Of a stretch of DNA of 64,000 bases, positions 7,616 through 15,916 are shown in pieces. The translations under genes were made by a program, and so were the position numbers. The notes beneath the pieces are model-generated. The model worked only from the letters and a program-made list of their open reading frames with translations. It was not told the origin of the DNA and did no database searches. Source of the stretch: Treponema_I sp045616125 (lineage in GTDB: Bacteria > Spirochaetota > Spirochaetia > Treponematales > Treponemataceae); the NCBI GenBank assembly GCA_045616125.1, contig JAZLGC010000003.1, positions 1 through 64,000 of the forward strand, given 5' to 3'. Positions within the stretch are counted from its first letter, which is position 1, and each line of letters begins with the position of its first letter.

Positions 7616-8437
7616 ATGAATTATCCCGTTAAAATCATCGCTTTGGATCTTGATGATACCTTACTGAAAGCAGATCTTTCCATCTCTGACTACACTGTCG
7701 ATACATTGCAGCGCGCCTGCCAGCAGGGCATCTATGTTGTTTTGAGTTCCGGACGCACTGAAAATGCCATTCTGCCCCACGTTCGGCGTCTTGATATTGC
7801 CGGATTTGAAACAGGAAGATACATGATTGCGCTGAACGGGTCCTCCATTTATGACATGCACCTGAGACAGCAGATTTACAGCCGGGCCGTTGAGCCTGAT
7901 ATTCTGATTGCAGCTGCCAGGGAAGCAAAAAAACGTCATCTGTATTCAGAAGTGTATGATGCTACAACTATTTATGTGCCTGAAGACAATGAATGGACAC
8001 AGCTTGATGTACGGCTTTCCGGCTTGAAAATGCAGGTTGTTCCTGAATACGAAGAATTTCTGCAGAAAGGCCATCCGAAAATGCTGATTCCCGGCGAACC
8101 TGAAGTACTGCAGGAGCTGCAGCCGGTGCTTAAAGAAATGTTCGGCAGCAGAGCAGTAATTTTTACCAGTAAGCCATACTTTCTTGAAATCATGCCAGCC
8201 AACGCCGGCAAAGGCGAAGCACTTCAGTGGCTGGCAGAAACACACCTGGGACTGCAGCAGAGCCAGACCATGGCATTCGGTGACAGTTTTAATGACGAAA
8301 GCATGCTGCGGTACGCTTGTCACAGCGTGTGCATGAAAAACGGCAATCCTGAAATGCAGGCTGTTGCAGCCCATGTTTCTGACTTTACCAATGAAGAAGA
8401 CGGCGTTGCCCACTTTGTACAGGATTACGTACTGTAA
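7616..8437 (+). CDS. Cof-type HAD-superfamily (IIB) phosphatase
   Basis: A 273-residue cytoplasmic sugar-phosphatase-like protein. HAD motif I is ALDLDDTLL (about residues 9-17, nucleophile and acid Asp). Motif II is in VVLSSGRT, and motif IV is AFGDSFNDESML near the C-terminus. The central insert after residue 80 is the C2 cap of the Cof/YbiV-type subgroup. The physiological substrate cannot be told from sequence. Its stop codon shares one base with the start of the DRTGG gene, so translation of the two is probably coupled. Confidence 0.92.
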   Translation: MNYPVKIIALDLDDTLLKADLSISDYTVDTLQRACQQGIYVVLSSGRTENAILPHVRRLDIAGFETGRYMIALNGSSIYDMHLRQQIYSRAVEPDILIAAAREAKKRHLYSEVYDATTIYVPEDNEWTQLDVRLSGLKMQVVPEYEEFLQKGHPKMLIPGEPEVLQELQPVLKEMFGSRAVIFTSKPYFLEIMPANAGKGEALQWLAETHLGLQQSQTMAFGDSFNDESMLRYACHSVCMKNGNPEMQAVAAHVSDFTNEEDGVAHFVQDYVL

Positions 8438-8808
8438 TGGAGCCAATACCCCTTCCCCGGCTGATTACGGATTTACAGTCTGAATGTTCCCTGACCCAGC
8501 TTACTCAGGAGGCTGCAGAGGCATCCACAAAAGCAGTATCAGGCTGCTACACCGGCGATTTGCTCAGCGATGTACTGGCCCATGCCCGTGCCGGACAGAT
8601 TCTGATTACCGTTCAGGCCCACGCAAACACAGTTGCCGTTGCAGAGACAAAAAAAATGCCGGCTGTCATTTTCTGTAACAACCGGCTTCCTGCAACTGAT
8701 GTAATTGCCATGGCAGAAGAACGGGGCATCGGATTGTTTGTTACCCCCCGCACTTCCTTTGAGGTCAGCAGCACCGTTGCCCGGTATCTGCCCTGCAAAA
8801 ATCAGTAG
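8437..8808 (+). CDS. DRTGG-domain protein
   Basis: This 123-residue protein looks like a free-standing DRTGG domain, the regulatory fold also found in phosphotransacetylase and CBS-type proteins. The conserved core is visible as GCYTGDLLSDVLAHARAGQILITVQ (split here as GCYTGDLLSDVLA and AGQILITVQ), ending with a short SFEVSSTVARYL helix. Such proteins are often encoded close to [FeFe] hydrogenase modules in anaerobes together with a histidine-kinase-like ATPase. One such ATPase lies inside the hydrogenase operon about 4.7 kb away, so a functional link is possible but inferred. It overlaps the HAD phosphatase start-stop by one base and the convergent gene at 8802 by seven. Confidence 0.72.
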   Translation: MEPIPLPRLITDLQSECSLTQLTQEAAEASTKAVSGCYTGDLLSDVLAHARAGQILITVQAHANTVAVAETKKMPAVIFCNNRLPATDVIAMAEERGIGLFVTPRTSFEVSSTVARYLPCKNQ

Positions 8809-9311
8809 GAGTAATAAGAAAGATAATCTTCAAGAAAATCTACAATTTCAGGTAATGCATCCATAAAATACTCGGCAGTCGCGGCCAGATTCTGTATCGT
8901 CATACCTTCTCTCAACACCGTCATGGCTGCATTCACATCACCATCTTCGTCGATATATAACGAAGGACTGAACCACTCGCAATTCCAGTCATTTACATCT
9001 TCACAGTCAATCATCCATTGGGTAGTCCAGTATGTCCAGAATTCGTATTCATAGTCGCCGGTAAGGATTTCGAATCCGTAACCCTCAGGTGAAGTAACAA
9101 GTATGCCGTCATCAGCTGGTTCATAATCGCATCCAAGCCCTCCCAGCATCTGCATGATATCAGCGTTTGTTATGTTGGCAGCTGAACTTCTTGTTATTTT
9201 TGCCGTACTAAGGCTGTTTCCTGACCTTCTTTCCAGACTTTGAGCACTTGCTGCGGTGATGCATACTGTCAGTACCAGCAGAACTGCACATATTTTTCTC
9301 AACGATTTCAT
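8802..9311 (-). CDS. Secreted YbjN-like protein
   Basis: Of two adjacent ATG codons, the one at 9311 is better spaced from the GGAG sequence and begins a signal peptide (MKSLRKICAVLLVLTVCITA, then ASAQ cleavage). The mature part is acidic and aromatic-rich, with the pattern MLGGLGCDYEPADDGI and a paired beta segment ending in a helix of the AMTVLREGMTIQNLAATAEY type. This matches the YbjN/putative sensory-regulator fold, seen here in a secreted version. The function is unknown. It converges on the DRTGG gene with a 7-nt overlap. Confidence 0.6.
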   Translation of the reverse strand: MKSLRKICAVLLVLTVCITAASAQSLERRSGNSLSTAKITRSSAANITNADIMQMLGGLGCDYEPADDGILVTSPEGYGFEILTGDYEYEFWTYWTTQWMIDCEDVNDWNCEWFSPSLYIDEDGDVNAAMTVLREGMTIQNLAATAEYFMDALPEIVDFLEDYLSYYSY

Positions 9312-9477
9312 CATCTACTCCTACTCCCAAAATTCCGGGGTATTCCAACCCTAAACCGGAATATATGTTCTAAGAATAGTATAGTATACTGCTGACAAAT
9401 GTTCACGTGCATTGCTCAACTTTGTATAAAAATGCTACACTTTTGCATATTTTTAATACAAAACCGGGGAGTATCTC

Positions 9478-10710
9478 ATGACCTTTTATGAAGAACTTGA
9501 ATGGCGCGGACTTATCAAAGACGTTGCCGGCGAAGATATCGCAGATAAACTGAACAACGAAAAAGTAACATTCTACTGGGGAACTGACCCCACCGCAGAC
9601 AGTCTGCACCTTGGTCACTACTCTTCTCTGGTAACCGCCAAACGTTTTGCAAAATACGGCCATCATCCGATTCTGCTGGTTGGTGGATCAACCGGTCTGA
9701 TCGGTGACCCGCGCCCTACTGCAGAACGCGAAATCATGGCAAAAGAACGTCTGGATAAAAACATGGCCGGAATCAAAGCTCAGGTAGACCGGATTTTTGA
9801 CGGAAAAGCAGAAATCGTAAACAACTACGACTGGACCAAAGACTACACCTTCCTGGAATTCCTCCGGGATATCGGTAAATACATCAATGTAAGCTACATG
9901 CTGGGTAAAGACATCATCGCCCGCCGTCTTGAAACCGGTATTACCTATGCAGAATTCTCCTATACCCTGCTGCAGGGGTACGACTTCCTGCACCTGTACC
10001 GCACCAAAAACTGTATCCTGCAGTGCGAAGGTGCCGACCAGTGGGGTAACATTACTACCGGTCTTGAACTGATCAAGAAAATTGAAGGTAAAGAAGCATA
10101 CGGCTTTACCATGCCGCTGGTTCTTGATAAATACGGAAACAAATTCGGTAAATCTGCCGGTAACGCCCTGTGGCTGGACATCAACAAAACTTCAAGCTAC
10201 GAACTGTACCAGTACCTGATCAACGTTGATGATTCCATGGTTACCAGCTACCTGAAGATTTTTACCTTCCTTACTCCGGAAGAAATCATGGAACTGGATG
10301 TAAAGAACAAGGAACATCCTGAACTGCGCGAAGCCCACAAAGCTCTGGCCCACGAAATCATCAAAGACCTGCACGGTGAAGCTGAATACGAAAAGGCCGT
10401 ACAGATTTCTCAGGCTCTGTTCAGCGGAAACATCAAAGGCTTAAGCCTGAAGGATGTAGAAGTAGGATTACGCGATGTTCCTACCGTTATGATTGACGAA
10501 GGTACCACCATCATGGATACCATGGTTGCCAACAAAATCGTTTCAAGCAAACGTGAAGGTCGTGAATTCCTGACTGCCGGTTCCATTACTATTAACGGTG
10601 ATAAGGTTCAGGACGAAAACTTTGCCCTGACAAAAGCCGTAGCGCTGGAAGAAACTCTGATCGTTCTGCGTCGCGGAAAGAAAAAGAACTACATTATCAA
10701 ATTCAACTGA
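9478..10710 (+). CDS. tyrS: Tyrosyl-tRNA synthetase
   Basis: A 410-residue class I synthetase charging tRNA-Tyr. The HIGH-type motif is HLGHY (about residues 41-45) after the substrate loop YWGTDPTADS. The signature loop is KFGKS (about 223-227), the form typical of bacterial TyrRS. A C-terminal S4 RNA-binding domain follows (about 345-410, EFLTAGSITINGDKV). GGGGAG lies seven bases before ATG 9478. No T-box leader is visible in the 160 bp upstream, so regulation is probably not by tRNA sensing. Confidence 0.97.
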   Translation: MTFYEELEWRGLIKDVAGEDIADKLNNEKVTFYWGTDPTADSLHLGHYSSLVTAKRFAKYGHHPILLVGGSTGLIGDPRPTAEREIMAKERLDKNMAGIKAQVDRIFDGKAEIVNNYDWTKDYTFLEFLRDIGKYINVSYMLGKDIIARRLETGITYAEFSYTLLQGYDFLHLYRTKNCILQCEGADQWGNITTGLELIKKIEGKEAYGFTMPLVLDKYGNKFGKSAGNALWLDINKTSSYELYQYLINVDDSMVTSYLKIFTFLTPEEIMELDVKNKEHPELREAHKALAHEIIKDLHGEAEYEKAVQISQALFSGNIKGLSLKDVEVGLRDVPTVMIDEGTTIMDTMVANKIVSSKREGREFLTAGSITINGDKVQDENFALTKAVALEETLIVLRRGKKKNYIIKFN

Positions 10711-10712
10711 TT

Positions 10713-11789
10713 ATGAAACATTCTCTTTCAAGATTTTGCGTATCCTGCGTAGCGGTATTCCTTTTTATGTCTTCCCTTACGGCCCAGACAAAAATGAGTA
10801 CCGCACAGGCAAAAGAAGCCCGGCAGAAAATGATAGCTCAGGCCCGCACTTATATCGGTACCCCATATGTCAGTGGCGGTACAAATGAAAACGGCATGGA
10901 TTGTTCAGGCCTTATCTACACCGTCACCCGCGAAGCCATTGGGCTCCAGTTCTCACGGACCGTGGCCCAGCAATATGCTGAATGTTCCATCATCAAGGAT
11001 GATGAAAAGGAAGCTGGCGATCTGGTTTTCTTTAAGACTGTTGGTGACCGTATTTCCCATGTCGGATTATATGTTGGTAACAGCCAGTTTATTCATTCTG
11101 CCAGTGACGGGCCGAACACCGGTGTCATCATGTCATCACTGAATGAATCATACTGGAAACAACACTACTATTGCGTAGGACGTTTCCTGCCAAGCGGTAA
11201 AACACAGACTGTCGCTACCGAACCAAAGCAGGAATCGCAAAAGGTTGCAGAAACTACCGGCAGTTCGTCATCAGCACCCTTCAATATCAGGAATCTGCTT
11301 GCCGACACCAGCATTGATATGACCGCCGCCCTCATGACAACGATGATTACCAGACAGAACATCATGCTCACCGTCCGCGGTTTCGATGCAAGTGCAACCG
11401 TTCTCTACACCAAGGGCTCCATTCAACCGGGACTTGGCCTTGGACTCCGGTACGACACCCAGACCCATTTGTTCCAGATTCCTGTTACTGCAACAATCGC
11501 CACCAGCCAATACCTCCGCTTTTATATCGGTCCGGTCTTTTCCATGGGAACAGCCGTCATGCCTGGAGATATGTCACAGAACATTGCTTCTTCGTTTTTC
11601 CCCGGAATCATCGGACTTTCATGGCAGACTCCGTCATTCACATCCGGCAGTGTCGGGCTCCGCTTAACCGGTGATACCAGCTATGTGGTATACAACAACA
11701 CAGACGGAGCAGCTCTTCCGTTTCTTGACTCAATCATTGCAGGATTCACCTTCAACGTAGGATTTCGTGTAACCCTGCCCCGTTTTTAA
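10713..11789 (+). CDS. NlpC/P60-family cell wall peptidase with C-terminal beta-rich domain
   Basis: The 358-residue secreted protein starts two bases after tyrS, probably in the same transcript. A signal peptide (about 1-25) is followed by an NlpC/P60 endopeptidase domain (about 40-155) with catalytic Cys in NGMDCSGLIYTV, His in SHVGLYV and the third polar position in FIHSAS. The rest (about 190-358) is beta-strand rich and ends in VGFRVTLPRF, resembling an outer-membrane beta-barrel terminus. This suggests a peptidoglycan hydrolase tethered to, or inserted in, the outer membrane. The barrel reading is inferred from alternating strands and a terminal aromatic residue. Confidence 0.82.
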   Translation: MKHSLSRFCVSCVAVFLFMSSLTAQTKMSTAQAKEARQKMIAQARTYIGTPYVSGGTNENGMDCSGLIYTVTREAIGLQFSRTVAQQYAECSIIKDDEKEAGDLVFFKTVGDRISHVGLYVGNSQFIHSASDGPNTGVIMSSLNESYWKQHYYCVGRFLPSGKTQTVATEPKQESQKVAETTGSSSSAPFNIRNLLADTSIDMTAALMTTMITRQNIMLTVRGFDASATVLYTKGSIQPGLGLGLRYDTQTHLFQIPVTATIATSQYLRFYIGPVFSMGTAVMPGDMSQNIASSFFPGIIGLSWQTPSFTSGSVGLRLTGDTSYVVYNNTDGAALPFLDSIIAGFTFNVGFRVTLPRF

Positions 11790-11801
11790 GGTTTTACGGA
11801 T

Positions 11802-12500
11802 ATGAACGTTTCAATTACAAAAAGACTGGTACTTTCCTTGTCTGTTGTCGGCATTCTTCTTCTAATCTGCAGCTGCTCGCCAAAAATTACCGCAAACATT
11901 ACAAAAGACGGTAATGCAACTGTTACTTTTGCCTGTCAGATTCCAGACATACTTTCATCATTGTCAGAATCTCTAACTGGCACTGACATGAAATCCCTGA
12001 TTTCCACGGACGAAATCAAAGCAAACATGATCCGTAACAATATCCCGGTAATTTCATGTTCACTCAATGCTGCCAATCAGTTTGTACTTGAAACAGAGTC
12101 CCTTTCACCTACCGTGCTTCCCATACCGGTCACAACAAAAAAACACTCCATAATCCTTACTTTTTCCCCGGAAGTAATACAGGATATTGTATCGCTGCTT
12201 CCTCCTGAAACCGTTGATACCTTTGATCTTCTTCTGGCTCCGGTCCTTACCGGCGAACGCATGACACCGGAAGAATATGTTGAATTAATCGGTGTCATGT
12301 ACGGCGGCAAGGTAGCTGCAGAACTTGAAAATGCAAAGCTTACACTGGAACTGCATACTCCGGAAAATCCTGATCTTACGGTTGAGGGTGCCAGAAAAAA
12401 TGTTGCCCTCAGTGCCATGAAAAAATACCTTTCTTACGATTTCTCCGTAGTTAATATTCTCACCATGGAGAATCCGGTAACCATCACCATCTGTTTCTGA
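11802..12500 (+). CDS. Lipoprotein of unknown function
   Basis: The 232-residue product has a lipoprotein signal: hydrophobic core LVLSLSVVGILLLICS, then a Cys around residue 25 in LICSCSPK. The mature part alternates beta strands with short helices and begins KITANITKDGNATVTFACQI, a pattern seen in small periplasmic-facing lipoproteins annotated DUF. No enzyme motif is visible. It follows the NlpC/P60 gene by 12 bp and has AAGG before ATG 11802, so it likely belongs to the tyrS transcript. Confidence 0.65.
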   Translation: MNVSITKRLVLSLSVVGILLLICSCSPKITANITKDGNATVTFACQIPDILSSLSESLTGTDMKSLISTDEIKANMIRNNIPVISCSLNAANQFVLETESLSPTVLPIPVTTKKHSIILTFSPEVIQDIVSLLPPETVDTFDLLLAPVLTGERMTPEEYVELIGVMYGGKVAAELENAKLTLELHTPENPDLTVEGARKNVALSAMKKYLSYDFSVVNILTMENPVTITICF

Positions 12501-12538
12501 CAACAGGTATTTTCCATAACTGTCTGTATGTAAAAAAA

Positions 12539-12555
12539 GGCTATGTCCGTAAAAA
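12539..12555 (+). repeat. Solo end of the MITE-like repeat
   Basis: GGCTATGTCCGTAAAAA matches the terminal inverted repeat of the five full copies listed below, but no partner end or body follows. It lies just upstream of the hydrogenase promoter and looks like a relic of an old insertion. Confidence 0.6.
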
Positions 12556-12592
12556 AAATATGCAAATACATACAAAATTACGCGAAAAAAAT

Positions 12593-12644
12593 TTGCGGGA
12601 ATGAGAAAATGGCCCTATAATATATCTATAAATATTTATAGATA
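12593..12644 (+). promoter_or_regulatory. Hydrogenase operon promoter with palindromic operator
   Basis: TTGCGG (12593-12598) and TATAAT (12616-12621) are spaced by 17 bp as a sigma-70 type promoter. Directly after the -10 box is a perfect 22-bp palindrome (12623-12644, half-site TATCTATAAAT), placed where a bound repressor would block initiation. It does not resemble the known Rex operator. The identity of the regulator is unknown. Confidence 0.65.
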
Positions 12645-12659
12645 GACTTGGGGGTCTAA

Positions 12660-13142
12660 ATGTCTAAAACAGTAGATGCAGGGTTCTCTAAAGAACTTGA
12701 TGCATTCATCGAAGAATGGAAAAACAAACCAGGTAACCTGATTATGATTCTTCATCATGTTCAGGAAGAACAGGGATACATTTCCAAGGAAGCCGCTGCT
12801 GCCGTTGCAGAACGCACCAACAGCCCGCTTGCACGCGTATACGGCGTAATGTCGTTTTATCACCTTTTCAAAACCCAGCGTCCAGGTAAAAACAAGATCA
12901 GCATCTGTCTTGGTACTGCATGTTACCTTAAAGGCGGTCAGGATCTTATTGACGAAGCACGCGCTATTCTCGGCGTTTCTGCAGACTCAATTTCTACCGC
13001 AGACGGTCTGTTCTCAGTAGAACCAGTTCGCTGTATCGGTTGCTGTGGTCTTGCACCAGTTATGTCGGTAAACGGCGACGTTTACGGAAAACTTACCAAA
13101 ACACAGATTTCAGGCATTCTCGACAAATATCGGGAAGCATAA
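12660..13142 (+). CDS. hydC: Hydrogenase gamma subunit, NuoE-like [2Fe-2S] protein
   Basis: The 160-residue protein has the thioredoxin-like [2Fe-2S] fold of NuoE/HydC. Four cluster cysteines are visible in CLGTACYLKGG (about residues 84-88) and CIGCCGLAPV (about 124-128). The N-terminal helical part (GNLIMILHHVQEEQGYIS) is also typical. With HydA and HydB it would form the NAD-linked, probably electron-bifurcating hydrogenase known from Thermotoga and clostridia. A GGGGG ribosome site precedes ATG 12660, and the gene is first in the operon. Confidence 0.92.
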   Translation: MSKTVDAGFSKELDAFIEEWKNKPGNLIMILHHVQEEQGYISKEAAAAVAERTNSPLARVYGVMSFYHLFKTQRPGKNKISICLGTACYLKGGQDLIDEARAILGVSADSISTADGLFSVEPVRCIGCCGLAPVMSVNGDVYGKLTKTQISGILDKYREA

Positions 13143-13156
13143 CATAGCATTCAGCA

Positions 13157-13690
13157 ATGCACTACACCCTTTGTGACCAGATAGCTGACATTGTGCAGAA
13201 CGCAATGGACGCCGGTGCAACAGAGATTCAGGTAGAGCTTGTTGAAAATGAAAAAGTTGCTGTGGTGTATGTCCGTGATAACGGACCGGGGTTTGAATAT
13301 AAACCTTTCTACACCAACGGGTTGAAACACCCCCACAGAACAACAGGATTGGGACTTGCCTTTCTTGCACAGACTGTGGAACAGACCGGTGGCAGCTGGA
13401 AGATTGAATCTTCTGAAAGAGGTACCACGGTTACCATGGAGTTCAACCTTGCCCATATTGATACACCTCCTTTGGGAGATGTAGTGCTCCTGTTCCGGAG
13501 CTTATTCGTAACATGTACCAATGAAAAGTCAATGCTGCTGACAATTCACCGTACAAAAAAGACTGCCAGGGCAGATACCGGTTACACGGTAACAAGTGCA
13601 CAACTTGTAGATGTTCTGGGAAACCTGGAAACAGCAGAAAACCTGCTGCTTTTAGAGCGGTACTTACGAAGTCTGGAGAACAACGGGTAA
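13157..13690 (+). CDS. Histidine-kinase-type ATPase domain protein in the hydrogenase operon
   Basis: This 177-residue protein carries a GHKL ATPase domain without a phosphoacceptor His domain. The N box is DIVQNAMDAGAT (about residues 10-21), the G1 box is VRDNGPGF, and the G2 region is TTGLGLAFL. The last third (about 115-177) is not part of the ATPase fold. Comparable stand-alone ATPases sit in many NAD-linked [FeFe] hydrogenase operons, where their role is not established. A regulatory or anti-sigma-like function is a guess. It lies 14 bp after hydC with no clear ribosome site, suggesting translation coupled to the upstream gene. Confidence 0.8.
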   Translation: MHYTLCDQIADIVQNAMDAGATEIQVELVENEKVAVVYVRDNGPGFEYKPFYTNGLKHPHRTTGLGLAFLAQTVEQTGGSWKIESSERGTTVTMEFNLAHIDTPPLGDVVLLFRSLFVTCTNEKSMLLTIHRTKKTARADTGYTVTSAQLVDVLGNLETAENLLLLERYLRSLENNG

Positions 13691-13734
13691 TTCAAAAACG
13701 GGTAACAGAACAACAAAAAGGAGACTTAAAAAAA

Positions 13735-14103
13735 ATGGCAAAACTGTCATTAGAAGAACTGCGGGCAATCCGCAACAGCGGAAAGACAGAAATGGCTAAA
13801 CGCGAAACCGAAGGCAAAACTGCTCAGGTTATTATCGGTATGGGTACCTGTGGTATTTCTGCCGGTGCAAAAGATACTCTTGACGCTTTTATCAAAGCCG
13901 TAGATGAAGCTGGTCTTGGAGCTACAACCATCGTTCGTCAGACCGGTTGTATGGGAATCTGTGATAAAGAACCAACTGTTGAAGTAATTGCCGACGGTGT
14001 AAAGACACTGTACGGAAATGTTACTGCAGCTGTGGCAAAACAGATTGTTGACGAGCACCTTGTTGGTAAAAAGGTTGTTGCATCAGCCGTAATCAACAAA
14101 TAA
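13735..14103 (+). CDS. [2Fe-2S] ferredoxin-like (thioredoxin-fold) subunit
   Basis: The 122-residue protein has a thioredoxin-like ferredoxin domain with cysteines in GMGTCGISAGA (about 36-46) and RQTGCMGICDKEPTV (about 64-78), the same C-x(n)-C plus C-x3-C spacing as the N-terminal domain of HydB. A separate small ferredoxin gene between hydC and hydB is common in clostridial and treponemal hydrogenase operons and may supply an extra electron-transfer site. AAGGAG before ATG 13735 is a strong ribosome site. Confidence 0.85.
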   Translation: MAKLSLEELRAIRNSGKTEMAKRETEGKTAQVIIGMGTCGISAGAKDTLDAFIKAVDEAGLGATTIVRQTGCMGICDKEPTVEVIADGVKTLYGNVTAAVAKQIVDEHLVGKKVVASAVINK

Positions 14104-14118
14104 GATCAGGAGTTTAAG

Positions 14119-15900
14119 ATGGCATATACCCATTACATTCTTGTTTGCGGTGGTACCGGATGTGAATCCAGCAACGCAGACCTTATTTACAAAAACCTTC
14201 AGGCTGAAGCAAAAAACTTTGGCGTAGAAGATAAAGTACAGATTGTAAAAACCGGTTGTTTCGGTTTCTGTGAAAAAGGACCAATCGTAAAAGTTCTTCC
14301 GGAAGATTCATTCTATGTAGAAGTAAAACCGGAAGACGCAAAAGATATTATTGCTGAACAGGTTGTAAAAGGCCGCGAAGTTAACCGCCTTCTGTACAAC
14401 AAAGAAGCAAAGAAAGGTGATGAAGTTCAGGAAATCCAGTTCTACGGAAAACAGCGCCGTATCGTTCTGCGTAACTGTGGTCTCATTAATCCTGAAAACA
14501 TTAATGAATACATTGCCCGTGACGGATATCTGGCTCTGGAACGCGCCCTGTTTGAACTGACACCTCAGCAGATTGTTGATGAAGTTAAGGCTTCCGGCCT
14601 CCGCGGACGTGGTGGTGCAGGTTTCCCGACCGGTTTCAAGTGGGAAGCAGGTCTGAAAGCTGCAGGCGATGTTAAATACGTAGTATGTAACGCCGACGAA
14701 GGGGACCCGGGTGCCTACATGGACCGTTCTACCATTGAAGGTGACCCACACTCAATTCTTGAAGCAATGACCATCTGTGGTAAAGCCATTGGTGCTCATC
14801 AGGGATTCATCTACATCCGTGCAGAATACCCGCTGGCTGTAGACCGCTTAAAGATTGCCATGCAGCAGTCTCGCGAAGCAGGCCTCTTAGGTAAAGACAT
14901 TCTTGGTTCAGGATTTGACTTTGATATTGAAATCCGTCTTGGTGCCGGTGCATTCGTTTGTGGTGAAGAAACAGCACTTCTGCGCTCAATTGAAGGTCAG
15001 CGCGGTATGCCTACTCCAAAACCACCGTTCCCAGCTCAGTGCGGTCTGTGGGGTAAACCAACCGTAATCAACAACGTAGAAACCTGGGCAAACATCCCTG
15101 TTATCCTGACAAAAGGTGCAGCATGGTTTGCTTCTATCGGTACCGATGACTCAAAAGGAACCAAAGTATTTGCCCTTACCGGTAAAGTTGAAAACTCTGG
15201 TCTTGTTGAAGTTCCAATGGGAACCACCTTGCGCGAAATCATTTTTGAAATCGGTGGTGGTATCAAAAACGGAAAGAAATTCAAAGGTGTACAGACTGGT
15301 GGCCCATCAGGCGGTATCATCACTGAAGAAAACCTGGATACACCGATCGACTTTGGTGCCCTTACCCGTCTTGGTTCAATGATGGGTTCAGGTGGTATGA
15401 TCGTTATGGATGAAGACGACTGTGTAGTAGACGTTGCCAAGTTCTACATGGAATTCTGTGTAGATGAAAGCTGTGGTAAATGTTCACCATGCCGCATCGG
15501 TACTCGCCAGATGTATGCAATTCTGGACAAAATTTCCCGTGGTAACGGTGAAATGGAAGACCTGCAGAAACTGGAAGATATCGGACAGTCCATGAAAAAC
15601 TGTTCACTGTGTGCTCTCGGACAGTCTGCTCCTAACCCGACACTCTCGACCATCAACAAGTTCCGTGATGAATACATTGAACATATCGTTGATAAAAAAT
15701 GCCGCTCAGGTAAATGTAAGAAACTGGTTTCCTACTACATTTCTGAAAAATGTATCGGATGTGGTATGTGTGCACGCCAGTGTCCTGCAAGCTGTATTAC
15801 CGGTGAAAAGAAGAGCCGCCACCAGATTGACCAGGCTAAGTGCTTGAAATGTGGCGCTTGTATGAGCACTTGTAAATTCAACGCAATTATCAAGAAGTAA
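14119..15900 (+). CDS. hydB: NADH-binding hydrogenase beta subunit (NuoF-like)
   Basis: The 593 residues show the full domain series: thioredoxin-like [2Fe-2S] domain (about 1-90, CGGTGCESSN and TGCFGFCEKG), the NuoF core with FMN/NADH sites GLRGRGGAGFPTGFKW and CNADEGDPGAYMDR (about 155-205), a [4Fe-4S] site ESCGKCSPCRIGTRQ (about 450-465), and two C-terminal ferredoxin [4Fe-4S] clusters CIGCGMCARQCP and CLKCGACMSTC (about 548-590). It links NAD and ferredoxin to the hydrogenase subunit and is the site of proposed electron bifurcation. AGGAG lies upstream of ATG 14119. Confidence 0.95.
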   Translation: MAYTHYILVCGGTGCESSNADLIYKNLQAEAKNFGVEDKVQIVKTGCFGFCEKGPIVKVLPEDSFYVEVKPEDAKDIIAEQVVKGREVNRLLYNKEAKKGDEVQEIQFYGKQRRIVLRNCGLINPENINEYIARDGYLALERALFELTPQQIVDEVKASGLRGRGGAGFPTGFKWEAGLKAAGDVKYVVCNADEGDPGAYMDRSTIEGDPHSILEAMTICGKAIGAHQGFIYIRAEYPLAVDRLKIAMQQSREAGLLGKDILGSGFDFDIEIRLGAGAFVCGEETALLRSIEGQRGMPTPKPPFPAQCGLWGKPTVINNVETWANIPVILTKGAAWFASIGTDDSKGTKVFALTGKVENSGLVEVPMGTTLREIIFEIGGGIKNGKKFKGVQTGGPSGGIITEENLDTPIDFGALTRLGSMMGSGGMIVMDEDDCVVDVAKFYMEFCVDESCGKCSPCRIGTRQMYAILDKISRGNGEMEDLQKLEDIGQSMKNCSLCALGQSAPNPTLSTINKFRDEYIEHIVDKKCRSGKCKKLVSYYISEKCIGCGMCARQCPASCITGEKKSRHQIDQAKCLKCGACMSTCKFNAIIKK

Positions 15901-15916
15901 GCAGAGGAAATAAACG

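Noticed and set aside
9315..9477. T-box leader before tyrS
   Set aside because: No T-box sequence or specifier hairpin is seen in the 163-bp gap.
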